Positions 1 to 12,200 of a stretch of 64,000 nucleotides of DNA are shown one piece after another (position 1 is the first letter of the stretch; each line of letters begins with the position of its first letter). Below the pieces are notes generated by a model that was given only the letters and a program-made list of their open reading frames with translations, searched no databases and was not told the DNA's origin. A program made the position numbers and the translations under genes. Source of the stretch: Hedera helix. Its lineage: Eukaryota > Streptophyta > Magnoliopsida > Apiales > Araliaceae. The stretch is from positions 637,501-701,500 of the forward strand of contig OX359275.1 in the NCBI GenBank assembly GCA_947179155.2. The letters run 5' to 3'.

Positions 1-321
1 GAAACTTGGTGTCTTGCATTGATTTTTCAGGGGAATGTAGCGTGGGGGCTCATTTACATCTCTTGTGATTTTGTTGTATATGGTTATTTGTATTTGGTGC
101 AGGGTTTAATGGTCCACCTGCCTTTTTATATACTTTGCGTGTGCTGGGACCCCCCCTTTTTGCACCTCTTAAATATAGTTTTTACTTCTGATTTTTTTCT
201 TTTAAAAACTTATATGTGAAATGATATCTCGGATGGCCATATACCTTCTCATTGATTTCAGAACTCAACAAAAATCTCTAAATTTAAAGATAGAATTTGA
301 CATGTTCTGTTATTCTCCTCT

Positions 322-352
<31 letters not shown>

Positions 353-370
353 CGTATGTATTATATATAT
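1..370. other. Intron sequence upstream of first visible AGD3 exon
   Basis: AT-rich non-coding sequence ending in a (CA)n microsatellite at about 321-354. I found no piece matching the N-terminal BAR segment expected before the exon at 3217, so this is most simply AGD3 intron, with the missing first exons to the left of the window. Confidence 0.5.
321..354. repeat. (CA)n microsatellite
   Basis: A run of CA dinucleotides interrupted once by CG, just outside the left end of the Mutator-like element. Confidence 0.9.
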
Positions 371-1018
371 GGGGAATTATCCATAATAAATGGTTTCTAT
401 GGGCACTATTCCAGCAAATGCATCTTACACCTTTCATATGAAGATCTAACGATGCAAAATAAAAACTTTTACATACCTGTTGTTAGTCCTTCTAGCGGCA
501 AAATGATTCTTAGTAGCGGTATGATGATTTACACAATTAGCCCCAGAAGTCGCCATTTCTTCTGGCGGCAGTTGCTGCTGGTCCTTCTGGCGGCATGCGC
601 CGGCACGTCTCGACAGGTGTTGGTAGCTCGCAGTATGCTTCGGCAGCTAGCTCAGCTGCTTCTCCTTGTAGCAGCGTCCAAGCTTAGTAAACCTAAAATG
701 AATTAGTTTTTTGTCCTTCTATTGGCAAGCCTACATAGCTCAGTGGGACTTGTACATGGAACATTTTCTTGGCTAGACCTTGCAGGCATCAGAGGTGCTA
801 CCTATTGAAATATACATGAAGTGGTATAATAGGATTACGCTTAAACATATACATCGGCCTCGACGGGAAGGGGATCCTGACACTTTTAATGAGTCTTAGT
901 TTGTATACAATCAGCATCACCTCATTAACATGGTACGCAAGTTAATTGTTCAAGTCAATTTGGAATATATATATTCTTTTGTATTTATTAATGCTAATGT
1001 TTTTTTTCTTCTAATTAC

Positions 1019-2570
1019 AGGTTGAGAGCGCAAGATCATTTTTGGACAAATGCTTCAAGTTCAACATGCCTCTTGAATACTTTTTGATGAAAGAGGGATG
1101 GGACCTCCAATAGGTTTGTGCAATGGTAATTTTTCGAGCCGTACCGAACCTAACCGTACCATACCATACCAAATACTGAATTTACCTAAAAATGGGTATC
1201 GAAACTGATTAAATCGGTATCCCTTCGGTACCGTTACGATATCGATAAATACCGTGAGTACCAATCTTTTTAAAACCCAAATATTTTGCAATTCAAAATG
1301 TCAAAGAAGGCCCAAAAAATAGGCCCATATTGAGATCCAAAGAGAATGTGAAGTTGGGCAGAAGTGCAAGCATATATATATATATATATATCATTTGGTA
1401 TACTAGTTTTGGTTTGGTAAATCCCAAACATAAAAAGGGGGTTATCTTTACCGTGTTGAAAATACCGGTATTTACTAGTTTATTGTACCGCTATCAGATC
1501 GCTGTCAAAATTTACCAAACCAGTCGGTCCGAATGAACTGATTTAAGTAAAAAATTGGTTGTACCGTTAGATTTAAACAGCCCTAACCACCAATACGCCA
1601 TCTATGATGCCGATGTGAGGGAGGAGACAGAGTTACCTTTTTCATCAGGCCTAGTAGATATTTACCTCCCTAGCACCTAGACAGATATACCCCAACCAAC
1701 ATTTGAGGGTGTATAAGATTTTATATGGAGGAGGTTGAAATAGAAGCACCTGAAATGCAAATTTTATATGGAGAGAATGGGTCTCTAAGCAAGTTACTTT
1801 GTGAGCACAAAGTCCAATGGTTGAATTAATTTTTTTTCAGTTCAACTCCAGCCAATCCTGCACGGTTTTTGATTGCTTATCCTAGAATGTGGTATTCCTT
1901 GAATCAATCAGAATTCAATACCTTATGCGCTGGCAATTGGACTTACGAACATGTCATGGATGGGATAGGGAGGATAAATATTGGGACGTTGGGATAAGGT
2001 GGGCCAAATTTTCTTTCATGTTTTCCTTCATGCAGCTGGGAAAAAATTGTGCCCATCAATGAGCAAAGTTGTGCATACCGTTTCTGTAGTAGCTATGTTG
2101 AACCAACTGTGGACCCGTTGTTGCATGAGTGCGAATATATTTTCATGTCTCTTTGTGTTCTGGGTAATCGACATTTTATTTTGTTAGTCCTTGTAGTAGA
2201 GAAATGGAAAATGACTCCTCTTGACCCGTTGTATAATGACACGCCCTATATCAAGTTGACTGACATGTACAGAGAATACATCGTAGCGGTGTGTATAGTT
2301 TCTTATTGTATTTGATTATGATTTGATATATGTACATCAATCTAACCAAATATTTATTGTAGACACAATTAATTCCATTGACATTACGCATTGATAATCC
2401 AATGGGTAACTGGCCTAAGGCAGCTCCAAAGGTCCAAGTCGTAATCGAGCGACTGATGCAGGACAATCATTATGATTGTGGAGTTTTTGTGTGCAAGTAC
2501 GTCAACTACTACGTTTGGGGCGATATTGACATTACAAAGGAAAGATGGTCAGCCTAGGATTCGGGCTAGA
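1019..2570 (+). pseudogene. Ulp1-like (C48) cysteine protease remnant inside the MULE
   Basis: Several spliced pieces can be read. A block at about 1021-1680 is interrupted by the hAT MITE. A block at about 2130-2290 reads NRHFILLVLVVEKWKM then DPLYN, carrying the His and Asp expected of Ulp1 proteases. After an apparent intron, a block at about 2362-2555 reads QDNHYDCGVFVCKYV, the Gln...Asp-Cys-Gly catalytic motif. C48 proteases remove SUMO/ubiquitin-like tags, and such domains are common cargo of plant MULEs. Stop codons and the nested insertion make a working product unlikely. Exon borders are inferred. Confidence 0.65.
1111..1585. mobile_element. hAT-type MITE nested in the MULE
   Basis: A 475-bp non-coding insert rich in GTACCG and GGTAC words. 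Its ends, TAGG.. and ..CCTA, are imperfect inverted repeats. It is flanked by an 8-bp near duplication, ACCTCCAA at 1103-1110 and ACCACCAA at 1586-1593, differing at one base. An 8-bp target duplication is characteristic of hAT elements. Removing it joins one open frame (EGWDLQ to YAIYDADV) across the junction. Confidence 0.65.
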
Positions 2571-3216
2571 GACCTTCCTAAAAATTTATTGAACTCTATG
2601 TGATTACCTTGTACATTACATTTGACACGTTGATTATATTTGAATACATTTTTCTGGTAATGCCGCTAGAAGGACTAGCGACAAGGGGATTATTTTTTTC
2701 TTTCTAGTATTGCCACTAAAAAGACCAGCGTCAAGGGCGCGCGCTACCAACGCCTGCCGCACGCCCGCGCATGCTGCCAAAAGGACTAGTGGCAGTTGCT
2801 GTCAAAAAGACTAGCGGCAGCTACTGCCAGAAGGTGTGGCGGCTTCTAGGGCTAATTGTGTAAATTCTCGTGCCGCTAGTAAGTATCTTCTTGCCGCTAG
2901 AAACACTCGCGACAGGTATGTAGAAGTCTCCATTTTGTACCATTAGATCTTCATATGGTGAGTGTAAGATGTATTTATGGGAATAGCGCCCATAACAACC
3001 ATTTGCTATAGATCATTCCCCAGTATACACACACATAAGTATTTATTTTAGATAATTAATATCGTCATCACAAGCCGAGCATATTGCAGCACTACTACTG
3101 ACATCCATGTTATCATATAGTTCAGTTTTCTGAGACTACTTTATCTTCTTCCTTTTTTCCTCACATTCATTTGGCTAGCTGGTTTCTTTTTTTAACATTT
3201 TCCATTGTTTTTTCAG

Positions 3217-6200
3217 GTTGAGCACATGTTGAATGACCGGCTACTACAATTTGTCAATATAGATTTGCATGATGTCAAGGTACCTCACCCCGCTACGTTA
3301 TTGTTCAATTTATCCATGGTTCATTTTATTTATGGTGTATGCTCAACCATCTGGAAATGAATAACAGGAGATCCCTGCCGTATAAAATACCAGTAAACTT
3401 TGTACATTATAAAATCCTAATATTTTTTTGGTGTGGTTGCAGTTTCATTGTAACTGCATTCATCTGTTTAATCTATGCATGTATCGATGAGATGTTAGTC
3501 TCTTGTTATCTTTGAAACTGATGCAAAATCTATTAGTTTCTTTTGTTTTGATGAATATACTAATGAATAAAGTAGAAGGCATTTAATTGACTGACACTGT
3601 AATTTCATAATTTCGATTGCTTTTTTACATATATTGTTTAAATAAAATTTTGACATACATCTTATAATAGCATTAACAAATAATTGTGTGTTCTTCAATT
3701 ATAAAATAGAACCCTTAGTGGCATTACAGGTTGCGCTCCTAGGGAGTTGGAAATGGTGACAACTAGGTAAATGCAGAGTTTCAAATGTGTTTCCCTTACA
3801 ACTGAACTTCTCTCCCTCCCTCCTTGTCTCTCTCCTACAAGCACAGATCATATGTATGCCTTTAAATTTCTGCCATGCTTGATAAACTGTTACTTTAGTT
3901 TCACGTGATAAGGGGTTTTGTTTCAATGTCCAATGTGTCTTGGTTATAGTCAAGTTTACCTACCGCTGGACTATTGTTCATTGTGCCATTACCTCTTATA
4001 AGATCATTTAGTCGATGGCCAAATCAGAAAATTAGTATGTACCAATCTGTATTTTATTTCTAGGCTTGATAAAAACTTGTATTTTATTTCTAGGCTTCTT
4101 CTATAGATGTTCTTGTCTTAATACAGGAAGCACGGAAGCGTTTTGACAAGGCTAGCCTTCTCTATGACCAGGTGAGTCTTGCATGCAGATAATTGACTTT
4201 TGCTTGTGTTGTTACTAATTTATGTATTGAAACTCTATCGAAGATAATAATGTATCACCTCAATTTGGCCTAAAATATTTACCATTATCTCAATGTAATA
4301 TGTAATAACTGTGAAGTTTAAGTAATTATTAGATCTATACAAATATCAGTTGTTTTCTGTGTGGCAGTAGTCTTTCAGCAAAGGTTATAAGCACAAAATG
4401 AGAGGGTTTGCCTTGTGCCGAATGTCATTTTAGCTAGAAAACATTCTCATTAATTGCATTTAGTTGCATTCAGAAATAGATTGACATTGAACAGGTTTAG
4501 GTAGTAAGTCAACTGAATGCAGACGTCAATAGTATGATTTCAGTTGTACAAGCTGACAGTTGGATGTGAGCATTGTTTTCTTCTGGCAAGCCATGTACAT
4601 TTTAGTAAATTATTTGGTATCATACCATAATATACCCAATAAAAAGTTAAAATCTAATTATTTGAATGTCTGCATATCAAATTAGTTGGAACATGTTTCT
4701 TCAACTTTCCCTCAGTTTAAAAAAAATCAGTATTTTATACACTTCTTATTTATTTATTTAGATAAAAGAAGAAGATTGTATTAATTGAAGAAATAAGAAA
4801 TACTATGATGTGGAGGACAAGAAGTCCTTCCAAAAGAAGCAAATAAAGTGAACAGAAAAATTATTTCAGGTGTTAGTGAAGTACCGCCCGCCAATCTCTT
4901 TTTATTTCTACTACAACTGAAGAGTACAAGCAATATTTAAGCTAATATTCATTTTTAGGTCACTTGTCAATAAACAACTGAAGACTATGAGCAATATGTA
5001 AGCCAATATTCATTTGTAGGTCACTTATCAATAAATAAATAAATCAATATATATATTCAGTTGTACACCCCTCAGGGGGAGATCTAGTTTTGTTGGTTCC
5101 CTGTTTATTTCCAGAAAGAAAAACAGGGTAGTAAGAGAAAACATAGGCAAGAAAGTTGTTGATTCTGTATATTTGGTTGTTAATTCTTCTTTATAAAATA
5201 TATTCTTTATATAAACATGTCTTTCTGGGGATTCACACCATGTGGCATATTCTCAATTCCATGCAGTGCAGAATTTTCAAACAATCCAATACCATTAGAT
5301 TTCTAATGTTGACAGTTGCCCTAAATATTAGTGTTGAATGGTAAACAAGGAAGAAAATCAACTCGTCTAAGCCAAGGACTTGATACATGGAGAATAAATC
5401 ACTCAAAACCATGACGTGTATATCATAATATTCAAAGTCCCTTCAGTAATTAAGCTCTTCCTAAAAATATTCAAAAATTAAAATAAAACTAAAAATATTC
5501 AAAAATTCTGATTTCCTAAACTGAAAGTAATAAATTCCCATAAACATATAAATATGAAGATGGTGTGATGTCGCAAGCACCTAAAAATAAAATCTTACTT
5601 TTGAAAAATAAATATGTAGTAGTGCAAGTAAGAGTCGATCCCACAGAGAATGATTATTTAATTTTATGTTTTTGCAAATAAAAGTAGGAGGGTTTTTGAT
5701 TGAATAAATAATTTAAATAAAATTAATTAAAATAAATATGCAAGAAATAAATAAGAATAAAAAGCCTTGGTTTAAGTTAACATCCACCATCAAGAATTTA
5801 CAACTGATCACTGATGCAAGAATAAATCAATTCATATTTTAAATATTCAACGTGGAATAATTACTCCCATTCGAATAATTTTCCTATCTCTCCTTAATCT
5901 TAGTTAAGCAGAAACAAGCGATCTAAATAACCCTTACTACTAAATAATCTCAGACAAGCGCTAAAGATTTAACCTAGTAGCAGCATAAAGAAATAGAGAG
6001 ATCGTTAAACTAAACAACACAATCCAAGCGTCTGTATTTAATTTAGATGAATATTTTTCCTAAGATAAAATAATATTTTGATAAGCAAAATAATTATTAA
6101 ACTTAGTTGCTTCGCAAATTAAAGTGACCAAACAATTACGGATTTGATATTTAATTTAGCAATAGATTTCAACGAATAATAAACTAGTATGCATCCTAGC

Positions 6201-9200
6201 AATTAAACGAATTAATCATAAAATTAAACACAGAAAAATATTCAATACTCAAAATATAAATTGAACAATTAAAATAAATTAGATCTCAGTGTATAAATCT
6301 TGATGGCTTCAATCACTTAAACCAAGAAAAATAAATTAACTACTCATAATAGTAGAGAACACTAAATAATAAAAGTGAGAATTTTTATTCTAAGAAAAGT
6401 TGTGTATCACATTGGTTCTCAAGCCCTCTATTTATAGGCTCCATAAACCTCCTAGCTTGTCCAAACCCTAATAGGATTTACAATTAAAAATAAAATAATT
6501 ATTTTCTTAACCCTAGTTGGAATTAAAATCCAATTTGGAATAAAAAAAATAACAAAATTCGCGAAATAATCTGATTTGGGAATTAACGCGCCAAACAAAC
6601 AAGCCCTTCGCTACAGTAGACGCCGACGTCAGCCGCCCGCGCGCATTGCGCGCATCAGAGCCCAAAACGACGTCGTCCGGTTCCTTTTCTTGCCATTGTT
6701 CTGCTCACCGCGCGCATGGCGCGGTCACTATGCTGAAACGGCGTCGTTTTCTTTGTCCGGCAAATCCATCCGCGCACTGCGCGAAGCCTGTTGCTTCCGC
6801 TTAGACCAAAACGGCGTCGTTCTAAGCCGGCTGCTGTAATCCTTGCGCGCAATGCGCCAATACCAACTTTCCAGATTTTACAGAATTGCCCTCAGATTCT
6901 TGCGAAATTTACACTTTGGCCCTCCAAGCTTATTTTCCTACAAAATAAAATAATTAAAAATAAATAAAAATAATATAAAAATACTAAGAATCTTAAAAAC
7001 ACATAATAATAAATAAAACACCTAAAACACTAAAAATAAATAAAAACACATAAATAAAAAGAAATATAAAAATACTATAAAATTACCTAAATTAACATAA
7101 ATTAACTAAAATCCTATAAAACCTATTAAAATCAAAATAAACTAAATAATTAAATATTTAAGCACACAATAAATATAAAAACTAAGTATTAGGGAATAAA
7201 AATATCGTATAATTTAACTCTATCAAATACCCCCACACTTAGCTTTTTGCTCGTCCTCGGGCAAAACAAAAATAAAAATTATAAAAATAAAACTAATAAC
7301 CAAACAACTTACTTGAGCAACAGATTAATATAAATTTCAACCTCAGCCTCAAAGATTTTTTAAATGATAACTCAAAGAAAATTTCAAAATCATGCAAAAT
7401 CTAGAATTTTAACATATTTATCAACATTACTTTACTCAAGACCTTTTGTGTGTGTGTGAATCCAAATGTATCAAACTTATTAAAACTCAGATAAGTCTAG
7501 GTTATTAATTACCTTATAAAAGACATACAACAAAACTCAATATACTTATTTTTCACATCACTTTCAGCTAATACAGACAAATATAAAGCAGAAGATCGAA
7601 AGGCTTCAAACAATTAAGCATACTAGGATATTAATTTTTTTCAATCAATTTTTTTTTTCTTTTTTTTCTTTTAATGGGTGCATTTTATGCTCCATCCCAT
7701 TTTTTTTCTTCATTTTTTTTTCCACGGTGAGTGCATTTTATGCTCCATCTCACCAGCGAGTGCGTTTTACGCTCCATCTCGCTTTTTCATGTGTTTATGG
7801 GTGAGTGCGTTTTACGCTCCATCTCAACCCACCACAAGATTTTTCTTTTCAATAATAATCCTAGAAAAATTACCTAAATCATCTCTTCCAAATTATATTT
7901 TGCCTTATATTTCACTTCAAATAATGATCAAATAAGATATAGAGTTCAAAAATATCTTCCATAAGCATTTAACCATTTAAACTTTCTCTTAATTAAAACT
8001 GGCTCAAACAAATGGATATACGTGCATAAAAATTTTAAAAGGATCTCAAACAAAGCAATAATCAATAAAAAGTCAAAAATTCAAACTAAGCAAAAGTTTA
8101 TCATTTTTTCAAGAGTTATTAAATAAAAACCAAAATTTTTATCATTGGCTAAAAATTAAAATTCCAATTAACTCATTGCTCAAGTGACACATCCTAAAAA
8201 TAAAAATAAAAAACTACCCCATTTTCGTAGGAAACACGGTTACACTTAGCATATGTAACAAGCCTTTAAACCCCAAGGTTACCCCAAGTGGACGAGTTTT
8301 GTCTCGTGAGGGTTTGCAGTGAATTTACCCACAAAATTCAAAAAAAAAAAAAATATTTTTTAAAATTTTCTAAAATTTTCTAAAATTTTGAAATATGACC
8401 TAAAAATAACAAAAATCCTAAATCCTTCCCCCACACTTAAAATTTACATTGTCCCCAATGTAAAATAAAATGCAAAGAAAAAGGCACAAATAAATATAAA
8501 AAGAAAAAGGAAAAGAAATGCAAATCTGATTTCTTGGGTTGCCTCCCAAGCAGCGCCTTTATTTATTGTCAGTGGCTCGACAGCAAACCAAAGTACTACG
8601 TTACTCCTTCCTCTTGAATTTTGACCATTTCATCCATCTTTACTCCATTTATCATGGTCTTGTTAAAACTCCCTTGCAGTTGATATGAAGGTTCTACTCC
8701 CTCTTCAATGAACATATATTCGAGACGATTAGGGAGAGGCTTCAAATCTGGAATGTAATCCTGCAAAACAAAAGGTAAAGATTTCTTGTTAGGAACTGGT
8801 AAGTCAAAATATGGATCATTACCCGTGTTCGGAGAATCATCCACAGCCACAACAGTTTTCTTTAAATCAACACTCAAGACTAACTGCTCTTTCTCTTTCC
8901 CAATATTCGGACTAAATGTCGTTTTCAATTCACCCTTTCCATCAGTTTTAGAAACTTTTGCTGCTAAAGAATCAATTACATCAACAGAGTAAACAGGATT
9001 ATGACATTTCATGGCATCAAAAATATTAAATTTAACAATTTCGCCATCAAACTCCATTGTCAGTGTACCACTATGAACATCGATCTTAGTCTTTGAAGTC
9101 TTTAAGAAAGGTCTTCCCAACAAAATAGGAGCATTTTGATCACCATTTTCCATATCAAGCACATAAAAATCAGCAGGAAAAATCAAATTATCTACTTGCA

Positions 9201-12200
9201 CAAGAACATCCTCTACTATACCCTTAGGATAAGTGTTAGACCGATCAGCCAATTGAATTACAGTAACAGTTCTATTTAAAGATTCAAGTTGCAAAGAAGC
9301 ATATATAGAATATGGCATGACATTAATAGATGCTCCTAAGTCTAACATGACTTGTTCAAATCTAGTGTCACCTATCTTGCAAGGGATAGTAAACATTCCT
9401 GGATCTTGACATTTTGTAGGAAGTTTTCTTTGAATTACGGCAGACACATTTTTTCCTACTTGTACCTTTTCATATTTTTTAAGTGCTTGCTTTCTCTTGT
9501 GTGTACACAATTCTTTCAAAAATCTAGCAAAGCGAGGTACTTGTTTAATTGCATCTAACAATGGAATTTTTACCTCGCAATTATGAAAAGTCTCAAATAA
9601 ATCTGAATTTTTCTCGTATGTCCGTTTCTCTGTTAAAGCAAGAGGGAAAGGGGGTACCGGTTTATACTCAGAGAGCGGTGGAAATTTATGCTTAGGAGTA
9701 CCATTTTCGCCTTGAACACTGTCTTCCTCCTTATTGTTGTCTACCTCCTTACTGTTGTCTATTCCTGTTTTGCTTTGCTCTTTTGGTGCAGACTCTATCT
9801 TTGCTGGAGTTTTGATCTCTTTACCGCTTCTCAACGTGATTGCACTAACATTTGCTTTTGGATTCGCCATTGTTTGCGAGGGTATTTTTTCAGAATTTTG
9901 CGCCTCCAATCTATTTATGGCAATTGTCATTTGTCCCATCTGTGTTTCCAAATTCTACAAATTCGCCTTCGTTTCCTGTTGAAATTGCAAAGTGTTAGTG
10001 CTAATTTGTTTAACCAAATCCTCTAAAGACACATTAGAATCAGATGATTGGCCCTGTTGTTTGTTAGGATATGGCTGCTTGTATTGTTGGTAGCTTGAGA
10101 AGTTTTGAGTCGCAGACGGATTCCCTTGCGGATTTCCATAGCCGAAATTCGGATGATCTCTCCAACCTGAGTTGTACGTGTTTGCGTAATGATCATATTT
10201 CCTTTGTGGTTGACCAGGGAAACCACCTACTGCATGTACTTGTTCGTGGGACTCCTCTTGAAGAGTGGGGTACATATCCGTCGGATGTCCTACGACCGCG
10301 CAAATTCCGCAAGCTTTCACTTGTTGCATATTACCTACAGCCATTTGACGAACAACGGAGGTTAGACTATCAATTCGTTGCTCAAGTGAAGAAATATTTA
10401 CCTCATTAACATTCTTGGATGAAAAATCAAGCCTAGTGCCAAATTGTTGGGAGTTAGCAGCCATGTTTGCAATTAAGTTCCTTGCAGCTTCGGGCGTTTT
10501 GTCCACCAAAGCTCCTCCACTGGCAGCATCGATCATGCTCCTATCAGTAGACATGAGTCCTTCATAGAAGTATTGGATGAGGAGTTGCTCGCTGATTTGA
10601 TGGTGGGGGCAGCTTGCACATAGTTTCTTGAAATGTTCCCAATATTCGTACAGGGATTCTCCATGATTCTGTCTCACACCACAAATGTCTTTCCTAATAT
10701 TGGCTGCCCTTGAAGCTGGAAAATATTTCTCTAGGAATAGTCTTTTCATCTCTTCCCATGTGGTGATGCTTCCGGAGGGTAAGTAGTAGAGCCAATCCTT
10801 AGCCAAATCCTTTAAGGAAAATGGAAAAGCTCTTAGATTGATTTGCTCTTCAGTCACTCCAGAAGGTTTCAGAATTGTGCACACCATATGGAATTCCTTT
10901 AAATGTTTGTGAGGATCTTCACCTGCAAGACCATGAAAATTTGGCAATAGATGGATCAAACCTGATTTTAATTCAAAGGAAGTGTTAGCATCTACATTTG
11001 GAAAAATTATGCTTAAAGGTTGTTGATTTAAATCAGGGGCCGCAAGCTCTTTCAAAGTTCGATTCCTAGCCATGATTTCCATCTTCAACCTGCACAACTC
11101 AAATAAAATATGAAAACTAGAAAAATAAAAAAACTAAGAATAATTACTAAATTAAATTAATATTTACAAAAGCACAAAATTAAATTAAGATCAATTCCCC
11201 GGCAACGGCGCCAAAATTTGGTGTGATGTCGCAAGCACCCAAAAATAAAATCTTACTTTTGAAAAATAAATATGTAGTAGTGCAAGTAAGAGTCGATCCC
11301 ACAGAGAATGATTATTTAATTTTATGTTTTTGCAAATAAAAGTAGGGTTTTTTTTGATTGAATAAATAATTTAAATAAAATTAATTAAAATAAATATGCA
11401 AGAAATAAATAAGAATAAAAAGCCTTGGTTTAAGTTAACATCCACCATCAAGAATTTACAACTGATCACTGATGCAAGAATAAATCAATTCATATTTTAA
11501 ATATTCAACGTGGAATAATTACTCCCATTCGAATAATTTTCCTATCTCTCCTTAATCTTATTTAAGCAGAAACAAGCGATCTAAATAACCCTTACTACTA
11601 AATAATCTCAGACAAGCGCTAAAGATTTAACCTAGTAGCAACATAAAGAAATAGAGAGATCGTTGAACTAAACAACACAATCCAAGCGTCTGTATTTAAT
11701 TTAGATGAATATTTTTCCTAAGATAAAATAATATTTTGATAAGCAAAATAATTATTAAACTTAGTTGCTTCGCAAATTAAAGTGACCAAACAATTACGGA
11801 TTTGATATTTAATTTAGCAATAGATTTCAACGAATAATAAACTAGTATGCATCCTAGCAATTAAACGAATTAATCATAAAATTAAACACAGAAAAATATT
11901 CAATACTCAAAATATAAATTGAACAATTAAAATAAATTAGATCTCACAGTGTATAAATCTTGATGGCTTCAATCACTTAAACCAAGAAAAATAAATTAAC
12001 TACTCATAATAGTAGAGAACACTAAATAATAAAAGTGAGAATTTTTATTCTAAGAAAAGTTGTGTATCACATTGGTTCTCAAGCCCTCTATTTATAGGCT
12101 CCATAAACCTCCTAGCTTGTCCAAACCCTAATAGGATTTACAATTAAAAATAAAATAATTATTTTCTTAACCCTAGTTGGAATTAAAATCCAATTTGGAA

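Larger units (their letters stand above)
371..3021 (+). mobile_element. Mutator-like DNA transposon with long TIRs and Ulp1-like cargo
   Basis: Both ends begin GGGGAAT and form a terminal inverted repeat of at least 170 bp (371-544 against 2849-3021). The similarity continues inwards through degenerate copies of a GCCGCTAGAAGGAC-like motif. The interior holds exon-like pieces of a Ulp1-type protease but no recognisable transposase, so the copy looks non-autonomous. Long TIRs plus captured Ulp1 sequence fit the MULE class. I could not find a clear 9-bp target duplication, because both flanks are low-complexity TA/CA sequence. It lies in an AGD3 intron, 195 bp before an exon, and contains a nested hAT-type MITE. 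Confidence 0.75.

Noticed and set aside
19..219. Open frame at the left edge as an AGD3 exon
   Set aside because: Flanked by AG/GT-like sites, but the sequence has no similarity to the BAR segment expected before VEHMLNDRL and is low-complexity hydrophobic.
221..706. 161-codon open frame
   Set aside because: It runs through a (CA)n microsatellite and into the MULE terminal repeat, so it is chance coding.
2049..2315. 88-codon open frame as a free-standing gene
   Set aside because: It is one exon-like part of the Ulp1 remnant, continued after an intron at about 2362.
6576..6839. 87-codon open frame, repeated at 12236-12499
   Set aside because: It lies in the GC-rich block of both LTRs. Arg-rich composition follows from the CGACGTCG modules, and there is no domain.
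11197..11213. Possible tRNA-Asp gene
   Set aside because: Only the last 17 bases of the tRNA match. The position beside the LTR shows it is a primer binding site.
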